Shown here in pieces: positions 32,673-45,347 of a DNA stretch of 64,000 bases. The DNA comes from Dactylellina haptotyla (lineage: Eukaryota; Ascomycota; Orbiliomycetes; Orbiliales; Orbiliaceae): the NCBI GenBank assembly GCA_031310005.1, contig CM062379.1:3286001-3350000 (forward strand), written 5' to 3'. The number at the start of each line of letters is the position of its first letter. Within the stretch, counting starts at the first letter, position 1. The position numbers and the translations under genes were made by a program. The notes under the pieces were generated by a model. The model was not told the origin of the DNA. It worked only from the letters and a program-made list of their open reading frames with translations, and ran no database searches.

Positions 32673-33653
32673 ATACTTGGATCTCCGCTCTAGCCCACCA
32701 AACCACCCTGGTTGATCGCATTGGTGTAGTGTTCTTGCTCTGTTATGAGCCTCATTTATTCCTTCGATTCTCTTACGAGATGATTTTCTCATAAAATGTC
32801 AAAATTAGCGACTTCATTTCCTGCTACGACCAAAATCTAGCGCGCTCTTATGACGTCGATATATGATAGATAGTAGGCGGCTATGCTTTTGTTATATATT
32901 CCTCTTGTAGATCAATCTGATGGCATGAATGGATTGAAATTTTACCAGATTATTCTTGGAAGGTTGACAAGATCTTGGCTGCCTCGATTGGACTAAAGGT
33001 TGTGTAATTAGGTGACAATGTTATTCCGACTCGCAATCTGAGATCTGAGCTCGGTTCCCTTGTGATGGGTTCAAGATCGATCGATTTCACGTGGTAGCTT
33101 CCAGACGCCCTGCTGTGATGCGATTTTCGATAGAAGCACGCTAATAAGGCAGTGGTGCGTAGGGTCTATAATAGGCAGAAGCAATGTAATAGCTAGGCGG
33201 GAGGGAAAGCAAGGACGAAAAGGGACTATTTACGGAATATTCGATCTAGAGAAAAGACCCTTGTCTAAGCGTTTTTTTAGTTGATAGCCTCTCTCGGTGT
33301 CTATTGGGATTCGCATATCAGCAATTTCAAGTCAACCAGCTTTTTTGGCGAGATTAAAACCGTCCATCACTTTTAGCGAACAAACACACAGCTGTCCGCG
33401 ACCACACCTCTTAACACAACCTCTCAAACTACTCAAACCCATCCAAGCCTGCCACGAGGAAGGGTACGGCCAATAAACGGTGGAAACGATCACAGGAGAC
33501 ACGGACCGAGCTGCGGAACGAGACGGTTGGATGCAGCTGCAGCTAGGCATACGACTCACAGGTCTTGCAGGCAGCACCTTTGGATGACACGCAATATAGA
33601 CAATGCAGCTTTCACGAAAAACGACGATTACCAATATACCAGTTTAATGACAC
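32673..33653. other. Intergenic between DCN1 and the PIG-Y-like gene
   Basis: AT-rich, no supportable gene. It holds the 3' end of DCN1 and the promoter of the following gene. Confidence 0.5.
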
Positions 33654-34286
33654 ATGATGAGCTCTACAACTATTAGCAGCAAACAGCTCCCGAGGAAGAC
33701 CAGGAAACGAGCCCATTCTCTTCGCAAATCTCTGCTCACCTTCGCGTCCTCGTCACCTGCGATCTCAATCCACGGCCCGAAGAATAGCTCGACGGATGCC
33801 GCAGATGTCGCAGGGAGAGGAATCACCGGCGACGGCGCGTCGTCCAGCTTGAACAACTCAGAAGATGATGATCACCTCTCACCGCCTCCCCTGATGATGC
33901 GGGACGCATCTGTTGCTTCTCGAAGCTCCTCGACTCGAATATCCCGATCCTTCCGCCGTACCACCTCGTCACGTCATACTGACCCTGCGGATACAGTCTG
34001 GTGGGGCTGGGTCTTGCTAATTACTACGTGGGTAGTCTTCGTGATGGGCATGGGCAGCGTGCTGGGGATATGGGATTGGGCGTGGTACGGTCCTGCGGGA
34101 CCGCCTGTGGTGCCCGAAGACGAGGACCACGATCCCGACGATGATCTACCTATTCCCGGGTACTACCCGGCGTTAATGATCTTGACGTGGGTGGTTGCGT
34201 GGGTTTGGGTGGTGGTGGCGTGGGTTGGAATGAAGTATTTCAGGCATGCAAGAGTTGCGCCGCCGAATGAGAGGGATAAAGGATGA
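33654..34286 (+). CDS. PIG-Y/Eri1-like two-pass membrane protein (GPI-GlcNAc transferase accessory subunit), 210 aa
   Basis: Single exon. Residues 1-112 are Ser/Arg-rich and probably disordered. Two hydrophobic segments follow: about 115-138 (WWGWVLLITTWVVFVMGMGS) and about 170-195 (YPALMILTWVVAWVWVVVAW). The second runs into VGMKYFRHAR, matching the C-terminal WxGxKxFRHN signature of human PIG-Y and yeast Eri1. An acidic loop (PEDEDHDPDDDLP) joins the two helices. Eri1/PIG-Y is a small subunit of the ER enzyme that starts GPI-anchor synthesis; in yeast it also binds Ras2. The match rests on the C-terminal motif and topology only, and the N-terminal extension is much longer than in yeast (68 aa). 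The second ATG (33657) is an equally good start. Confidence 0.6.
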   Translation: MMSSTTISSKQLPRKTRKRAHSLRKSLLTFASSSPAISIHGPKNSSTDAADVAGRGITGDGASSSLNNSEDDDHLSPPPLMMRDASVASRSSSTRISRSFRRTTSSRHTDPADTVWWGWVLLITTWVVFVMGMGSVLGIWDWAWYGPAGPPVVPEDEDHDPDDDLPIPGYYPALMILTWVVAWVWVVVAWVGMKYFRHARVAPPNERDKG

Positions 34287-37200
34287 GCTGAGCGATGATA
34301 ATGACGATGATGATGGGCTGATGATACTTTAATTTTTCGAGGGTTGGTGGAAGGATACGGTGGGGGATTGGATCTGTGTGGGTGCGCAGATGCATCTAGA
34401 CGATCTATATTTTGATCCTTCTATTGCTCATCTCGGAAGCAGGGCGGGATTGGATCTAAGCGTCTCCGGGTGGCGGCAGATTTGATCACCTCTTTGACGA
34501 GGGCATCGCTGGGAGAGATCTATTTTACGAAAATCATTACACATGTTTATGCTCTTTTGTCCCGGAACCATGTCTTGGAATCAGCAAGTGGCTTTCGAAG
34601 AGAGGATGGGTTCACAAGAACAAAGGCATTATTGGTTACACGGAACCAACCGACTCCAACATGACCGACTCGTTTCGTAAGAGATTCCGCCTGCTGAGAG
34701 TCTTACAGAAGTTGTCACGCCATTCTGGCATATACTGGGTTCTGGACGGAAGCAATTTCATTTGCGCCGCCGTTGCATCGGTTGAGAGACAGAGAGGATT
34801 GAAAACCTGGGATTTCAAACGGACACACAACTGCTTTCACAACAGAATATATTTCCCACTCTCCTTTGTTTTTTCTTTCTCACCGCCTGTACCGAGACCA
34901 TCTATCCGAAATTAATGAAACGTCTTTCGGTTGGGACCCTTCTGTGGCTTGATGACAAGATTGATCGAGATTTCCCTTTAAGCTTCATTCAGGGTCTGAG
35001 CAAAGAGGCTGGACCTATTTTTGCCCCCGGTGGAGGAAAATAGGTCCTGTGAGACCCAGCCGTTACGGGCACGGAGTTTCTTTGACTTCCGCAGACGATA
35101 TCGGTGCAAGCGCCTTTCGAGATTAAACAGAAAACTTTTTTCTGCCAATGCTAGGAAGATGTGCCACAGGAAACAAAGTGGGTGTGTGGCAGGTGTGTAG
35201 GCAACTGGCAGCCTCTTTTTCTTAAATTTCGAATGCTTATGGACCCGGAAATGCATTAGCAAATGGGGTCTACTGATTTGATAGAGTCTTTTAGAATGTC
35301 GTGGTGAAGACTTTCTGCAAAGCACTCTGCGTCTCGTTTTGTATAAGATACGAGGTTTCTAGATGAACGCCCTGAAGATCATGTTCGCAGTTGCGCTTTG
35401 TGGATCACTTAACCGCGATCTCAATCCAAAACTCGGAGCCGAGAAAGCCCCCAGAGTTCAGACTCAGATGTTTTACCGAACAAGGCCGCATCGGCAGCTG
35501 ACAGTCAATGAAGTCATATACGGGGGCACAGTCTTTCAATTCTACTTCCCGGAAGGGAGCTACATACGCCGATTTTCAGGACGCATGCAGTAAATGCAAC
35601 AGAAGAGTTTATCCTCGTCTGGCTGTAGATTAGGTTAAAGGATAAATCCTTGTGTGCGGAACAACATTCGTGCTAGGCTCGACGCCATCGCTGGTTCGAC
35701 CATTAGGCTTTCGATCCTGAGCGCCGAATAAGGGGGGAACACGCCCAGCTGCTCGAAAGAGTTTTCTTTCTGTTTTCAGCTTCTGCACGCCTCGTATACC
35801 AGTCGATACTTCGGAGTCGACAAAAGTTGTTGTACCTGAGCCAGATGCAGAATCTTGTCGAGTGACAAACGGGAGGGAGATTTGCTGTCCCGTAGCGACA
35901 CCCGTGATAGGTCCTGGTTCCTTGCAGCTGGTCCTTAGCCATGCAGCCAACATGCAGCATGCAGCAGTCGACTGGACAAATAGATATCTCGCTTTTATCG
36001 GGCAGATCTCCGATTGCCATTACGTCTACACCAGATACCCATGCCGCCTTTTAAAAGTTACCTTCGGGTACAAAAATGGGTACCAACCGTGAATTCGGTG
36101 TCAGGGCGATTGCTAGCTTTCTTTTCTCTTTTCGGTTCTCCGAGTCGTCGCCTAACTAGGTATACAATCCCACCATCATGACAAGAGATTGAGAGAAAAG
36201 TACGCTTCGGAGTGATCATGACAAAAGGAAGAAAATTTTCAAGAAGAATCGTTGGTTGGAGATAAATGGGACGCTAGACCGTCGTATGTCTGGCGTCGGA
36301 GCCTATCTCCAGATCAACGTCGGAACAATTTTAAAAAGTGGTCCAAGATGCGAAAAACAAGATGTAAGATTTGAGAATCGAAGTGTCAAGTGCTTCTAGA
36401 TCGTTGGGCGCTAGCTACTTTCACGACGAGGCTGATATAGGAAATGAACGAATCCGCGCCGCGTCTTCGACCGAGACGAAAAAAAGAGTTTGCAGATGCG
36501 AATTCTTCTCCGCGCGTCGAGATATCGATGCCCTAATTGGAGATCTGATCACAGTGCCCAAGTGGAGTTCAGCTCGACGGTTTTCTTCTCCTCTGGTGCA
36601 CTCCTCTGTAACGATACGCCACCGCAATATAACAAGCACTTAATGTTTGCAAAACGAAGACTTGTGAATGGAGAGTGGGGAAACGGCCGCTGTTCCACCC
36701 CCCAATCCATGCCCTTGGATGTCGGGACAATAGATCATTGGCTGCTTGACAGGTGGGAAATGGGATCGTTGCTTTTCCTCTCCTGAAGCTTGGCGCGACA
36801 GGGGACAGGCCCGCAATCGCCGCTCCCTGTGCATGGGGGGTCCGAACGAGGTCAATCAACACCACCACCACCACCACCGCACACACCTCGAGGAACACCA
36901 CCACTCCCAAAATGCTCGACCGGGTTATTTTGTTATTCCGTGCGACTGAAACTGGGGGGTGATGCCCAAGATACCTGGGTCTCTGTTGCTGTGGTGGAGG
37001 AGGGGATTTATGGGCTAGACTTTTTGGCCTCCCAGGATGGATTGACTGCCTGGTGCGCACACACGCACCGGACAATCCAATGGGGGGCGACTACATCACC
37101 ATACGCCTTGCCAGATTGTGCCGTTGAGAGGGTATTAAAACTCTTGATATGCCCCTCTTGGGTTTGGGATGATAAATATTCATTTTCATGACCCGTACCT

Positions 37201-37319
37201 TACAGATTCGGTTGTCCCGCTGCTCCAGTCAATTAAGAGTCCCATATATTTGATATCATAGCGCACGGAAATATCAGTATCATATTGTTCCCACCAGCCT
37301 ATCACCACACGACTTCAAA
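34287..37319. other. 3-kb gene-free region
   Basis: No gene recognised. A 76-codon frame at 35363-35593 starts with a weakly hydrophobic MNALKIMFAVALCGSL but is otherwise featureless. Near 36860-36905 there is a CAC trinucleotide run (CACCACCACCACCACC) and CA-rich DNA. The last 200 bases act as promoter of the coiled-coil gene. Confidence 0.5.
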
Positions 37320-40300
37320 ATGCCTTCCTGGCTCCGAAGTCCTCGACTGCCGCGACTGCAAGATTCCCGATCCTCAGAACCCTCAACCCCTACCACACCT
37401 GGCTCCGCAACCCTTGCTCCATGGGTTGATCCTGAGTCCGACCATGATGATGATGAGCTTGTGAACGCCGTTATCAAGGAGACCTCTGACAAGGCCCTCA
37501 GAAATTTCTATTCCTCCCCCAACCGTCAAAACAGGCTCAAGTCCGCCTCTCGAAGTAAAACCCTGCGAAGACCCATCCCCTCATTTGACGAAGTTGCAAA
37601 TTCAATTCCAGAAGAAGCTGCCCCAGAGTACGAGAACAGCACTGGTGGCGCCCCTCCATCTGCTGGATTTGATGAGAAACCCTCTCAGGAGATCTTATTT
37701 CCCGGTAACCCAGAAGAATTTCAACCGATAGAAGTAGTCCGAAAAACTACAATGCCACCCATCATTCCTCCTCCTCCACGAAGATCAAGTTCAAGAGCAT
37801 CGAATCACTATTCCCCAAAGAAAGACAAGAAACCCGCCGAAAAGCCTCTGGAGCCACTACAACTAGATCAACCACTCTTAAACAGAGAATCATTCGAACT
37901 CGAAGAAGAAGAGGAATCGTCGTCCAGAAAAATGCCTTCCGAGAAGAGCAGCCGCGATGAAATGAAAGACAGCGAAGTTGTGAGACTTCGAAAGGTTCGT
38001 ATTTTCACTTTGTATTAAATCCACAAAACCGCTTATTCTAACAAATCCTTCAGATGTGCGAGGTTCTACAGGAGAAGATCATACAAATGAGCCAGCACGC
38101 TCCGCCCGCAGCAGTCGCGACATCGTCCACATCCAGGCGATCCTCTTTAATCATAGGCGATCGACTAGGCAAGACAAAACTAAAGGATATACCTCCTGAG
38201 GAATTGCAAACCGAGGTACGCATTTGTGGTGACCAAAAAAAACAATATCCTTCAAAAACTAACAATAATATGTAGGGACACCGAGTTGCTCACGTCATGC
38301 GGGTCATGAACGAGCAGCTTCAGAAGAAACTCGAACTGCGAGAAAAGCTTCTCTTCCAGAGAAACGCTCACATCAGCCAACTTGAGCGCACCCACGCTAC
38401 ACAGATTGAGGAGTTCCACGCTTCGACCAAAACTGATATCGAAAAGATGGTCACCTCTTATCAGAGAGAGATCTCTGAAATGCATCAGAGGAACCTCCTT
38501 CAAATTACCAACCTTCGCAACGAGTTGGAAGGTAAATTGAAAGTAAAGGAGATCCAAAGCAAAGAGGAACAGACGAGATTGCAGTCAGAAATTGAAAATC
38601 TCAAGCAAAGAGAGGCTCATCTCGTTGCCTCTCACGAAATTAGCATGAGAGAAAGAGAAGAGCTGTTTGAGAAGGATATGGCCGCCCTGAGAGAGAGCAT
38701 TATCCTAACCGAAGCCGAACTGCGAAAGAACTACGGGGCTAAATTGGAGAGCCTGCAAAGCGAGCACGAAAAAGAAATTGTTGAACTTAAAAAGTCAATA
38801 ATCACACGTCCGCTTGATTTAGCGAATAATGTTGACAAAGACATTGTCGCACAAAAAATCGCGGATCTGGAAGGTTCGCTTTCGCAACACATCGAAGAAC
38901 TCACTACCGAGCGGGAGCGTGCCCTCGAGTTGCAGGTTGCCCTTGATGCGTCCGAGTTCTCTCGTCAAACCGAAAAGGAGAAACTTGAGGCCGCTGTTCA
39001 CGAAGAGGCCAGCAAGCGAGAAGACTTTCAGAAACACGAGCAGCGTATCCGAGCCCAGCTTTTGGCTGCCTCCGACGAGAAGCGAAAGGAGTGCCTCAAG
39101 CATGAACGTGCAAGATACGAGCGCCTCGTCCGTGAAGAAAACATTCGACGAAAGGCTGCCTCTGACCGATATGAATCCGAGTTGAAGGAGCTCAAGCAGA
39201 AGAATGCTGAGCAAATCGAGCTTTTCCGTATGCAAAAGGAGTCTTTGTTCGAATTGCACGAGAAGGACCTCCAGGAAATGGAAAAGCGGGTCGCTGCTGA
39301 GCGATCCAAGATTTCCGAATATGAAACGCTGCTCGAGACGGTTAAGTCTTCACGTGAAGAGGACATGAAGCGGTTCGAAGGCGAGAAGGCTGAAATCGTT
39401 GCTGCTCACAACAAGGAAAAGGAGGCCTTCGCCCAAGAAAAGCTTATTCTCGCTGCAGCACAGCTCAGAGACAAGAAGCTAGCGAGTGCAGAGAAGGAGG
39501 CTCTCGAGTCTGATTTGAAGCGGATGTCTACTAACTGCGAGGAACTTCTTCACCGCAGAGTAAGAGATAGCATGTGCAGCTCGCTATCCCGTGGTAGCTT
39601 TGCTATTAGCGAATCAGTTGTTTCCCTCGATTCCGAGGACGACACTGAGAAGCGGATCGCAGAGGAAGTGGCTAAAGTCACAGCCTACTCGGAGTCGCAA
39701 AAGAAGGCTTCCACCGAGGCTTATGAGAGGCAAACAGCTTTCCTCAAGGCCGAGCTCCAAGCACTTCAGAAACTCCAGATTAGAATCAATGCTCAAGTCG
39801 CCGAAGACGAGAAGAAGATTTCCGAGCTGACCATGGAGGTAGACTCCAAGAAAGATGAAATCGACCGCCAGGCCGCAATCATTGCGGATCTCGAACTCCA
39901 ACTTGAGTCTGAGAAGGGTAAATTCAAGGACGTTCTTGAGCGCAACGTTTCTCTCGAGAAAAGCCTGTGGGAACAGAAAGAAGCCGCCAGCGAGGCAGCA
40001 AAGGATTTCCAAACCCAAATCAAGACTCTCAACGATGAGAAACAGATCCTTCTCGCGACTATTGCAAGTGCAGGCATCGAAGGCGAAGAAGAAGCTGGTC
40101 AAAAACTCAAGGAGGCTATCTCTTCTGGCTACGAAACCGAGCTTCAGGAACTCGAATCCCGCCACAAGGAGGTTATCCAAACAAATATTAATGCTCTCTT
40201 CAAGCTCGAAAACCTGGTTCGCCATTTTGTCAATATGCCAGGAGACCCACCACGTTCTCCGAGTTTTGTCGGAACGCCCCGCACTCCGTGTTTTCTCGGA

Positions 40301-40627
40301 GAAGTGTCAACGCCTGTTACTGATGTCACTCCAAGTTTGACAACGGCACGATCGGCATCTTCTGCAGGAAGTATCAGGTCGATGCCACTCCACGAGCCCA
40401 GCTTCGAGCCCATCTTCGAACCCACTTTTGAACCCGCCGTTGTTGCCGAGAACTCCATGGCAGAGTCGGATTACATTGAGGCTTTGAAGAAGGCCGAGGC
40501 CGCTTACTCCACCAAACCTTCCGACGACCGAAATGAGCTTCTGCTCGATATCCAGAATCAAATTCGGTCTTTCAAGATACAGCAGTTGAGCTTCCCAGGC
40601 CCTTCTGCCACTGCGGCCGCAGCCTAA
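37320..40627 (+). CDS. Large coiled-coil protein, 1062 aa, function unknown
   Basis: Three exons: 37320-37994, 38054-38215, 38276-40627. Residues 1-220 are Ser/Pro-rich with acidic patches and a proline run (PPIIPPPPRR), probably disordered. From about residue 220 to 930 the protein is almost continuous coiled coil, dense in Glu, Lys, Leu and Gln. A short Ser-rich break (SMCSSLSRGSFAISESVVSL) lies at about 707-726. The C-terminus has SP/TP motifs (PPRSPSFVGTPRTPCFLG) that suit proline-directed kinases, then a repeat EPSFEPIFEPTFEPAVV, and a final helix. No motor, SMC hinge, membrane segment or known domain is visible. Such layouts are common in spindle pole, septal pore or cytoskeletal scaffold proteins, but I cannot assign one. 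The first intron uses GTTCGT. Confidence 0.85.
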
Positions 40628-43600
40628 ATAACGTTCTTTACTATTTTATTTCATACTTTCGTCCAATTTCTTATGCTGATTTTCATGGCCGTCATGAGTT
40701 CTGATTCTTTTAGCGTTCTCAAAGTGTCACTCTTTACCAAATTTCTTTATACTTTTCATTTCTTACTATTGTATTATTAATTACTCTATTTCCTTTGTGT
40801 GGCTGTCTTGATTGGTGTTTTTGCGATTCATATACCCTTCTTTTATCATTTTGTTTCATGATGGTTTGCAGTGAATAGTTTAGTCTCTCAATGTGGAGTT
40901 CCAGTTACTAGAGGGAAAAACACTTTCGATTTTTCTGTATTTTACTTTGTTCAGTCCTTTTTGTTTGTTCAACCACCCTCTGAAAAAAATTTAAAAATCG
41001 CACCTTTTACCAAAAACAACATACCAATCACTTTGATAGTTAAGTTGTAAAGAAAAATATTATAGCTCCTCCTCTCAATAATAATATACTTGAGAAATAT
41101 GTCTTTAAAACCGTCTATATCAAAATGTAACATTTACAACTCGTCTCCGCATCTGTAAGATCTTCAGGGTGTCTGCGGTAATCGTTCTCCACTGCTCAAT
41201 CTACTTCAAACCTGGGGATCCATGGGACGGAACGGACTATTTTTCTCTGCTATGATATTGGAACTTACCAAGCAATCAAAATTTCTCGCTAGGTTAAGTA
41301 TTGTTATCAAAAAACTCAATCAAAACTCCTGAAGCCCCACCATCTCGCATTGGCTAAAGGGGGTAAAGAGATACGAGAGCGATTCCAAGAGACTTCAGAA
41401 AAATCCACACCAAAACAAAACTCTAAAACCCCTCGATTATCATCGTCCAGGATTTATCAGCTGATTTCCGCAGTTTGTTCTCCACAGCGATATGCAGGCA
41501 CGGGTTTATCCTTGCTCTAAGGCCAAAAATTACAAAGAAAAAAGGCGAAACAGGATTCCCTGTCTGAACTTGTGCCTTTAACGGACATCCGGCACAACGG
41601 GGTCTTGGTGTCTTTGGCGCGCATGCAGCAATTCGGGCTTTTCCACAGTATACTTATTAATTGTAAACCACCAAAAATCAAGACACTTTCCCCAATATTA
41701 CCCTATCGTATGCAATGCAATCGCATTGACATTTTGGCATACGCCCCGAAAAAAAAAAAACTCACCCCTCCCTAACGTCTCGCGTGTGGTCTTGCTTGCA
41801 TCTCGCACTCGGGACGGGGTGTTCTCCGGGCTCGGTGTTCAATAGCCCAAGTTTGCTAAGGTTTCAAAACGAAAGAGGTGCTTATTTGTGGCGTTTCGAG
41901 TGCACGTTTGCGCGCTGATTCGAGAGAGTGGTCTGGGCCGTTCTTTTTTGCCCACGCGATGAACGCCTTTCTCTTTCGACGTTTTGTGCCATATCGTTTT
42001 GAGGTATACGAATTGCTCCGAGGATAACCCTGTGCGAATCCGGTGCCCTATTGTTTCCAAACGGACGATTGTATGAATCGCACAAACGTTCGAGCTAATG
42101 CCGCTGGTCTGCCAACAATCGCCGTCGACCGACACACCTTAGTCGTGCCGTCCTTACTAATTTTTTCGACGTAGCGGGTATTGCCGCCCTTCGGTTCTGG
42201 GTAGAGTCCGTTTCCTTGGGAAATTTCCCTTCTTACCTTCACCAATCGATGCAAATCGTTGATACCACGGTGATTTCCTTTAGCATTCAGCACAGATCTG
42301 ACACTAATATAGACCAAACCACTCGACCAACACGAACCAATGGGATTCATGTGGCGTACATTCCATTTAATATTTTCCCATCCCTCGGAGTCAAAAAGCT
42401 CATTCCTGGCTTTTCGCTTTTAGACTTGTTTCGCCTCCTGCACGCCAATACTGGCTGAAAGGAAGCATGAGCGGGAGTGGAGGCAGGCAGAAAAAAAATC
42501 AGAAAGGGGAACCGAGTTGTCTTTCTAGACGAGCGCCGGGGGCTGAAGCCCGGAAGAAGCCTTAAGCTGAGACCTGAGGGTCAAAGTGTTGGCGGTAGTG
42601 ATTGGATGCATGGAGCTCCATGGAGCACAATCAGAGCAGATACAGATACAGAAAGGACAATCTCGATAGATGGTCAGTTGGGCCGAGATTGGGGAGTGTT
42701 GGAAAAAACTTTCACAATTTTTCGAATAGAGTATTTAAAATCGACAAGGTGTCGATATCAGACCACTTTCTATGGGAGTGTTTCTAAAGGCGTTCGTTAG
42801 ATGGACTGGGGATCAAATCCTCTTAACCTATTCGATCCAATTGGCCGGTTATTGATCCCCCGCTTGCGAGTGCGATCGATCGTGGAACCGGTTCGAATAT
42901 TCTATTGGAAGAGAAAAGCGATCTTTGGTGCCAGAAGGATCGAGATTTGATAGCCTAGCGATCGTGGCTTCTTGGATAATTTTACAGCACAGCCACCTGA
43001 GAAAGGGTTCGGGTGCTCTGACAGCTGAACGGGCGTAGCCTTCGTTATCCATTCCCTTGTCCCCTTCCCGTCGTAAGCATAACCTAGCCAATAACGCGTG
43101 TGGGTATACGAAAGTCCTTTTGTGAATCCAGAATGCGTTTTTGTGGCCTCAGTTAGCATCCAGGCTCGTAATTTTGGCATTCATGTTTGCGAAATTCGCC
43201 GGATACGTGCCTACGAGACCCGTTCTCGGGTAGATTGGGATATCTGCTCTGTGGCAAATGAGACTTTGGCGTTCATTCAACCATCGAAAACTTAGTCGAA
43301 GCTGGGTGGTGTCATAATTTCGGTGATAACGTTCTCTTAAGGAAAAGCGGATCACGAATCAGTGCAAGAGTTAAATTTCTATTAATTGTTCGCTTGAGAG
43401 GGCTCGCCTTTCCACGTGGGGACCAACCGTTGATACCCTGTGCTGTTCGGGGTACCGGTAGCACCGTGATGCTCTGGTCCCCAGAGCTTCGGGCCTCGTA
43501 GCTCACAATGTTCAGAAATTACTTGGGATAAAATACGGATGCAAGTTTTGCAATTCTAGGTACATGATTATTGAGGCGTATACTTGATGGAAGCTAAGGA

Positions 43601-45347
43601 CTTGCAAGTAGAAATCGAGAGATTGTCGACGCGAACGCGGGACTGGCATTGTACTTGATCGAACTGTACCAGATAGGGTCTTTGAGACTTCTATAAGCCA
43701 ATTTTCAGACTTCACCATCTCGTAAGATTTCCAGAAGCCCACAGATATGAGTATTATGATTTCGCAAAGCAGTTGGGGTATGAGATAGAATACAACATCT
43801 CGAGATCCTGACACTGAAACGTCGGTGCTGCTCACATCGAGACGTATCTTAAGGAACAATTGCACAATTGAATCGCACATATTCTGAGGGTCTATTATGT
43901 GAGGGAAATAGGTTACCAAGTTTTTTGGACTTATCGGCTGGTTATAATGTTGATACAATCCACATCATGCGTAGATATAGAAACCTCGTCTATAGCTCAA
44001 CTCCATTGTTCTAAATTCATATTCACAGTCACCGCATGAGGAATGGATCGTAGTTGGATAAGCCATTATAAGTAATTTACTACCGTTTCTATACCCGGGA
44101 AACCAACTGCCTGTTATTTGAAGATATATCTTGCACTTTCTAGAATTCATCCTACTCCCACCGGTTCCTGCGCACGACCTTGTTGCATTTTGGATACGTT
44201 GTGTTGATATCCTCAGCGAAGCATGTTGGTGGAGCTATTATTGATATAACTCAATTGTATTAGTTTTGATTCGAATAAAACCTAAAGATACCGGTGAATA
44301 TTGTTCTCGATTGTTTAGTAAACTGATTAGACGTTTGGCTTTGAATAAGCAAAGTGTGAGTCATCGCCCATGGTCTCCTAGAAAACCCAAGTTTCAACGA
44401 TAAGCTCGATGCTCTCGTCATCGTCATATTCAACCCACAATATGGAGGTTGGTGGTTATGATATGTATCGATTTTCAGTTGGTTACTCCTCGCTTTTCAT
44501 GTAGACCGTTACAGTCTATAATCACGCTACACGAATCATGGATACGAAAGGTACGGGAGGAGTATATTCCAAAGAAAATGGTTTACCAAGACGGAGGGAA
44601 TTTATCATTTCAGCCTCCAATGGCCCCTTATAGAATTCCTTAAATTCATCGAATCGTCCAGTAACAAATAGCTGAATATAACATTAAAATTAAAAATTGC
44701 CAAACATAAAACTCCCATCGCAGATTCGCAAGATAGATTTAGTGTCCAGCTGAGTAAACTACTTGAAATCCGTTCTGCGGCATAGATTTTTCCTCGCAAG
44801 AGAAGAACTTTAAAAAGAAAAGCAACAAGTGAAGGGCCAAATGCTCCGCTATGAATAGTGTGAGAGAGACGATAAGGATTGCCACAAGTAATGGTAGTAT
44901 TCGTACAATGTGTTTTGTCACAGGAAAGAGACAAGAATTGATATCCGGCGGGAAGTGATAGTCGAAAAGGGTCAAATAGCCTTTGTCTTTTCATGTCGAC
45001 GCTAGATAAGGAATGGAAGGAAGTTAAGGATTATAATAGGAAGGAATTTTTTCTCCACAAAGAGAAAAACAACAAGAAGGTCCCTCGCCTCCAGTAATAA
45101 GAAAGCCAATATGCCCAAAGAGAATCCCGCTCATGTTCATTCGTAAAAGTCGTATTGTATTGATAAAGAAAAAAGCTGGAAACAGACGGAAAAACCATAT
45201 TCGGCTGGATGTCATAGATCGTAAAGTGAGTGTCGTAAAAAAAAGGGAAACAATTCGTTCGTGAATTAATAAGATAAGAAGCCGTGTAGGGTGTCGTTTC
45301 GAGATAACAAATAGGAAAAGGTGAGAATTTTGATATCAGTGAAGATA
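40628..45347. other. 4.7-kb convergent gap without a supportable gene
   Basis: Lies between two converging genes. The left 500 bases are T-rich 3' DNA. A mixed-composition part at about 41.8-43.9 kb has several unconvincing frames (for example 43512-43958 minus, 148 codons) with no domain and may include decayed coding DNA. No terminal repeats or transposase motifs seen. Confidence 0.5.

Noticed and set aside
35363-35593. 76-codon frame with a weakly hydrophobic start
   Set aside because: The hydrophobic run is short and broken, no cysteines, no family features; not enough to call a secreted protein.
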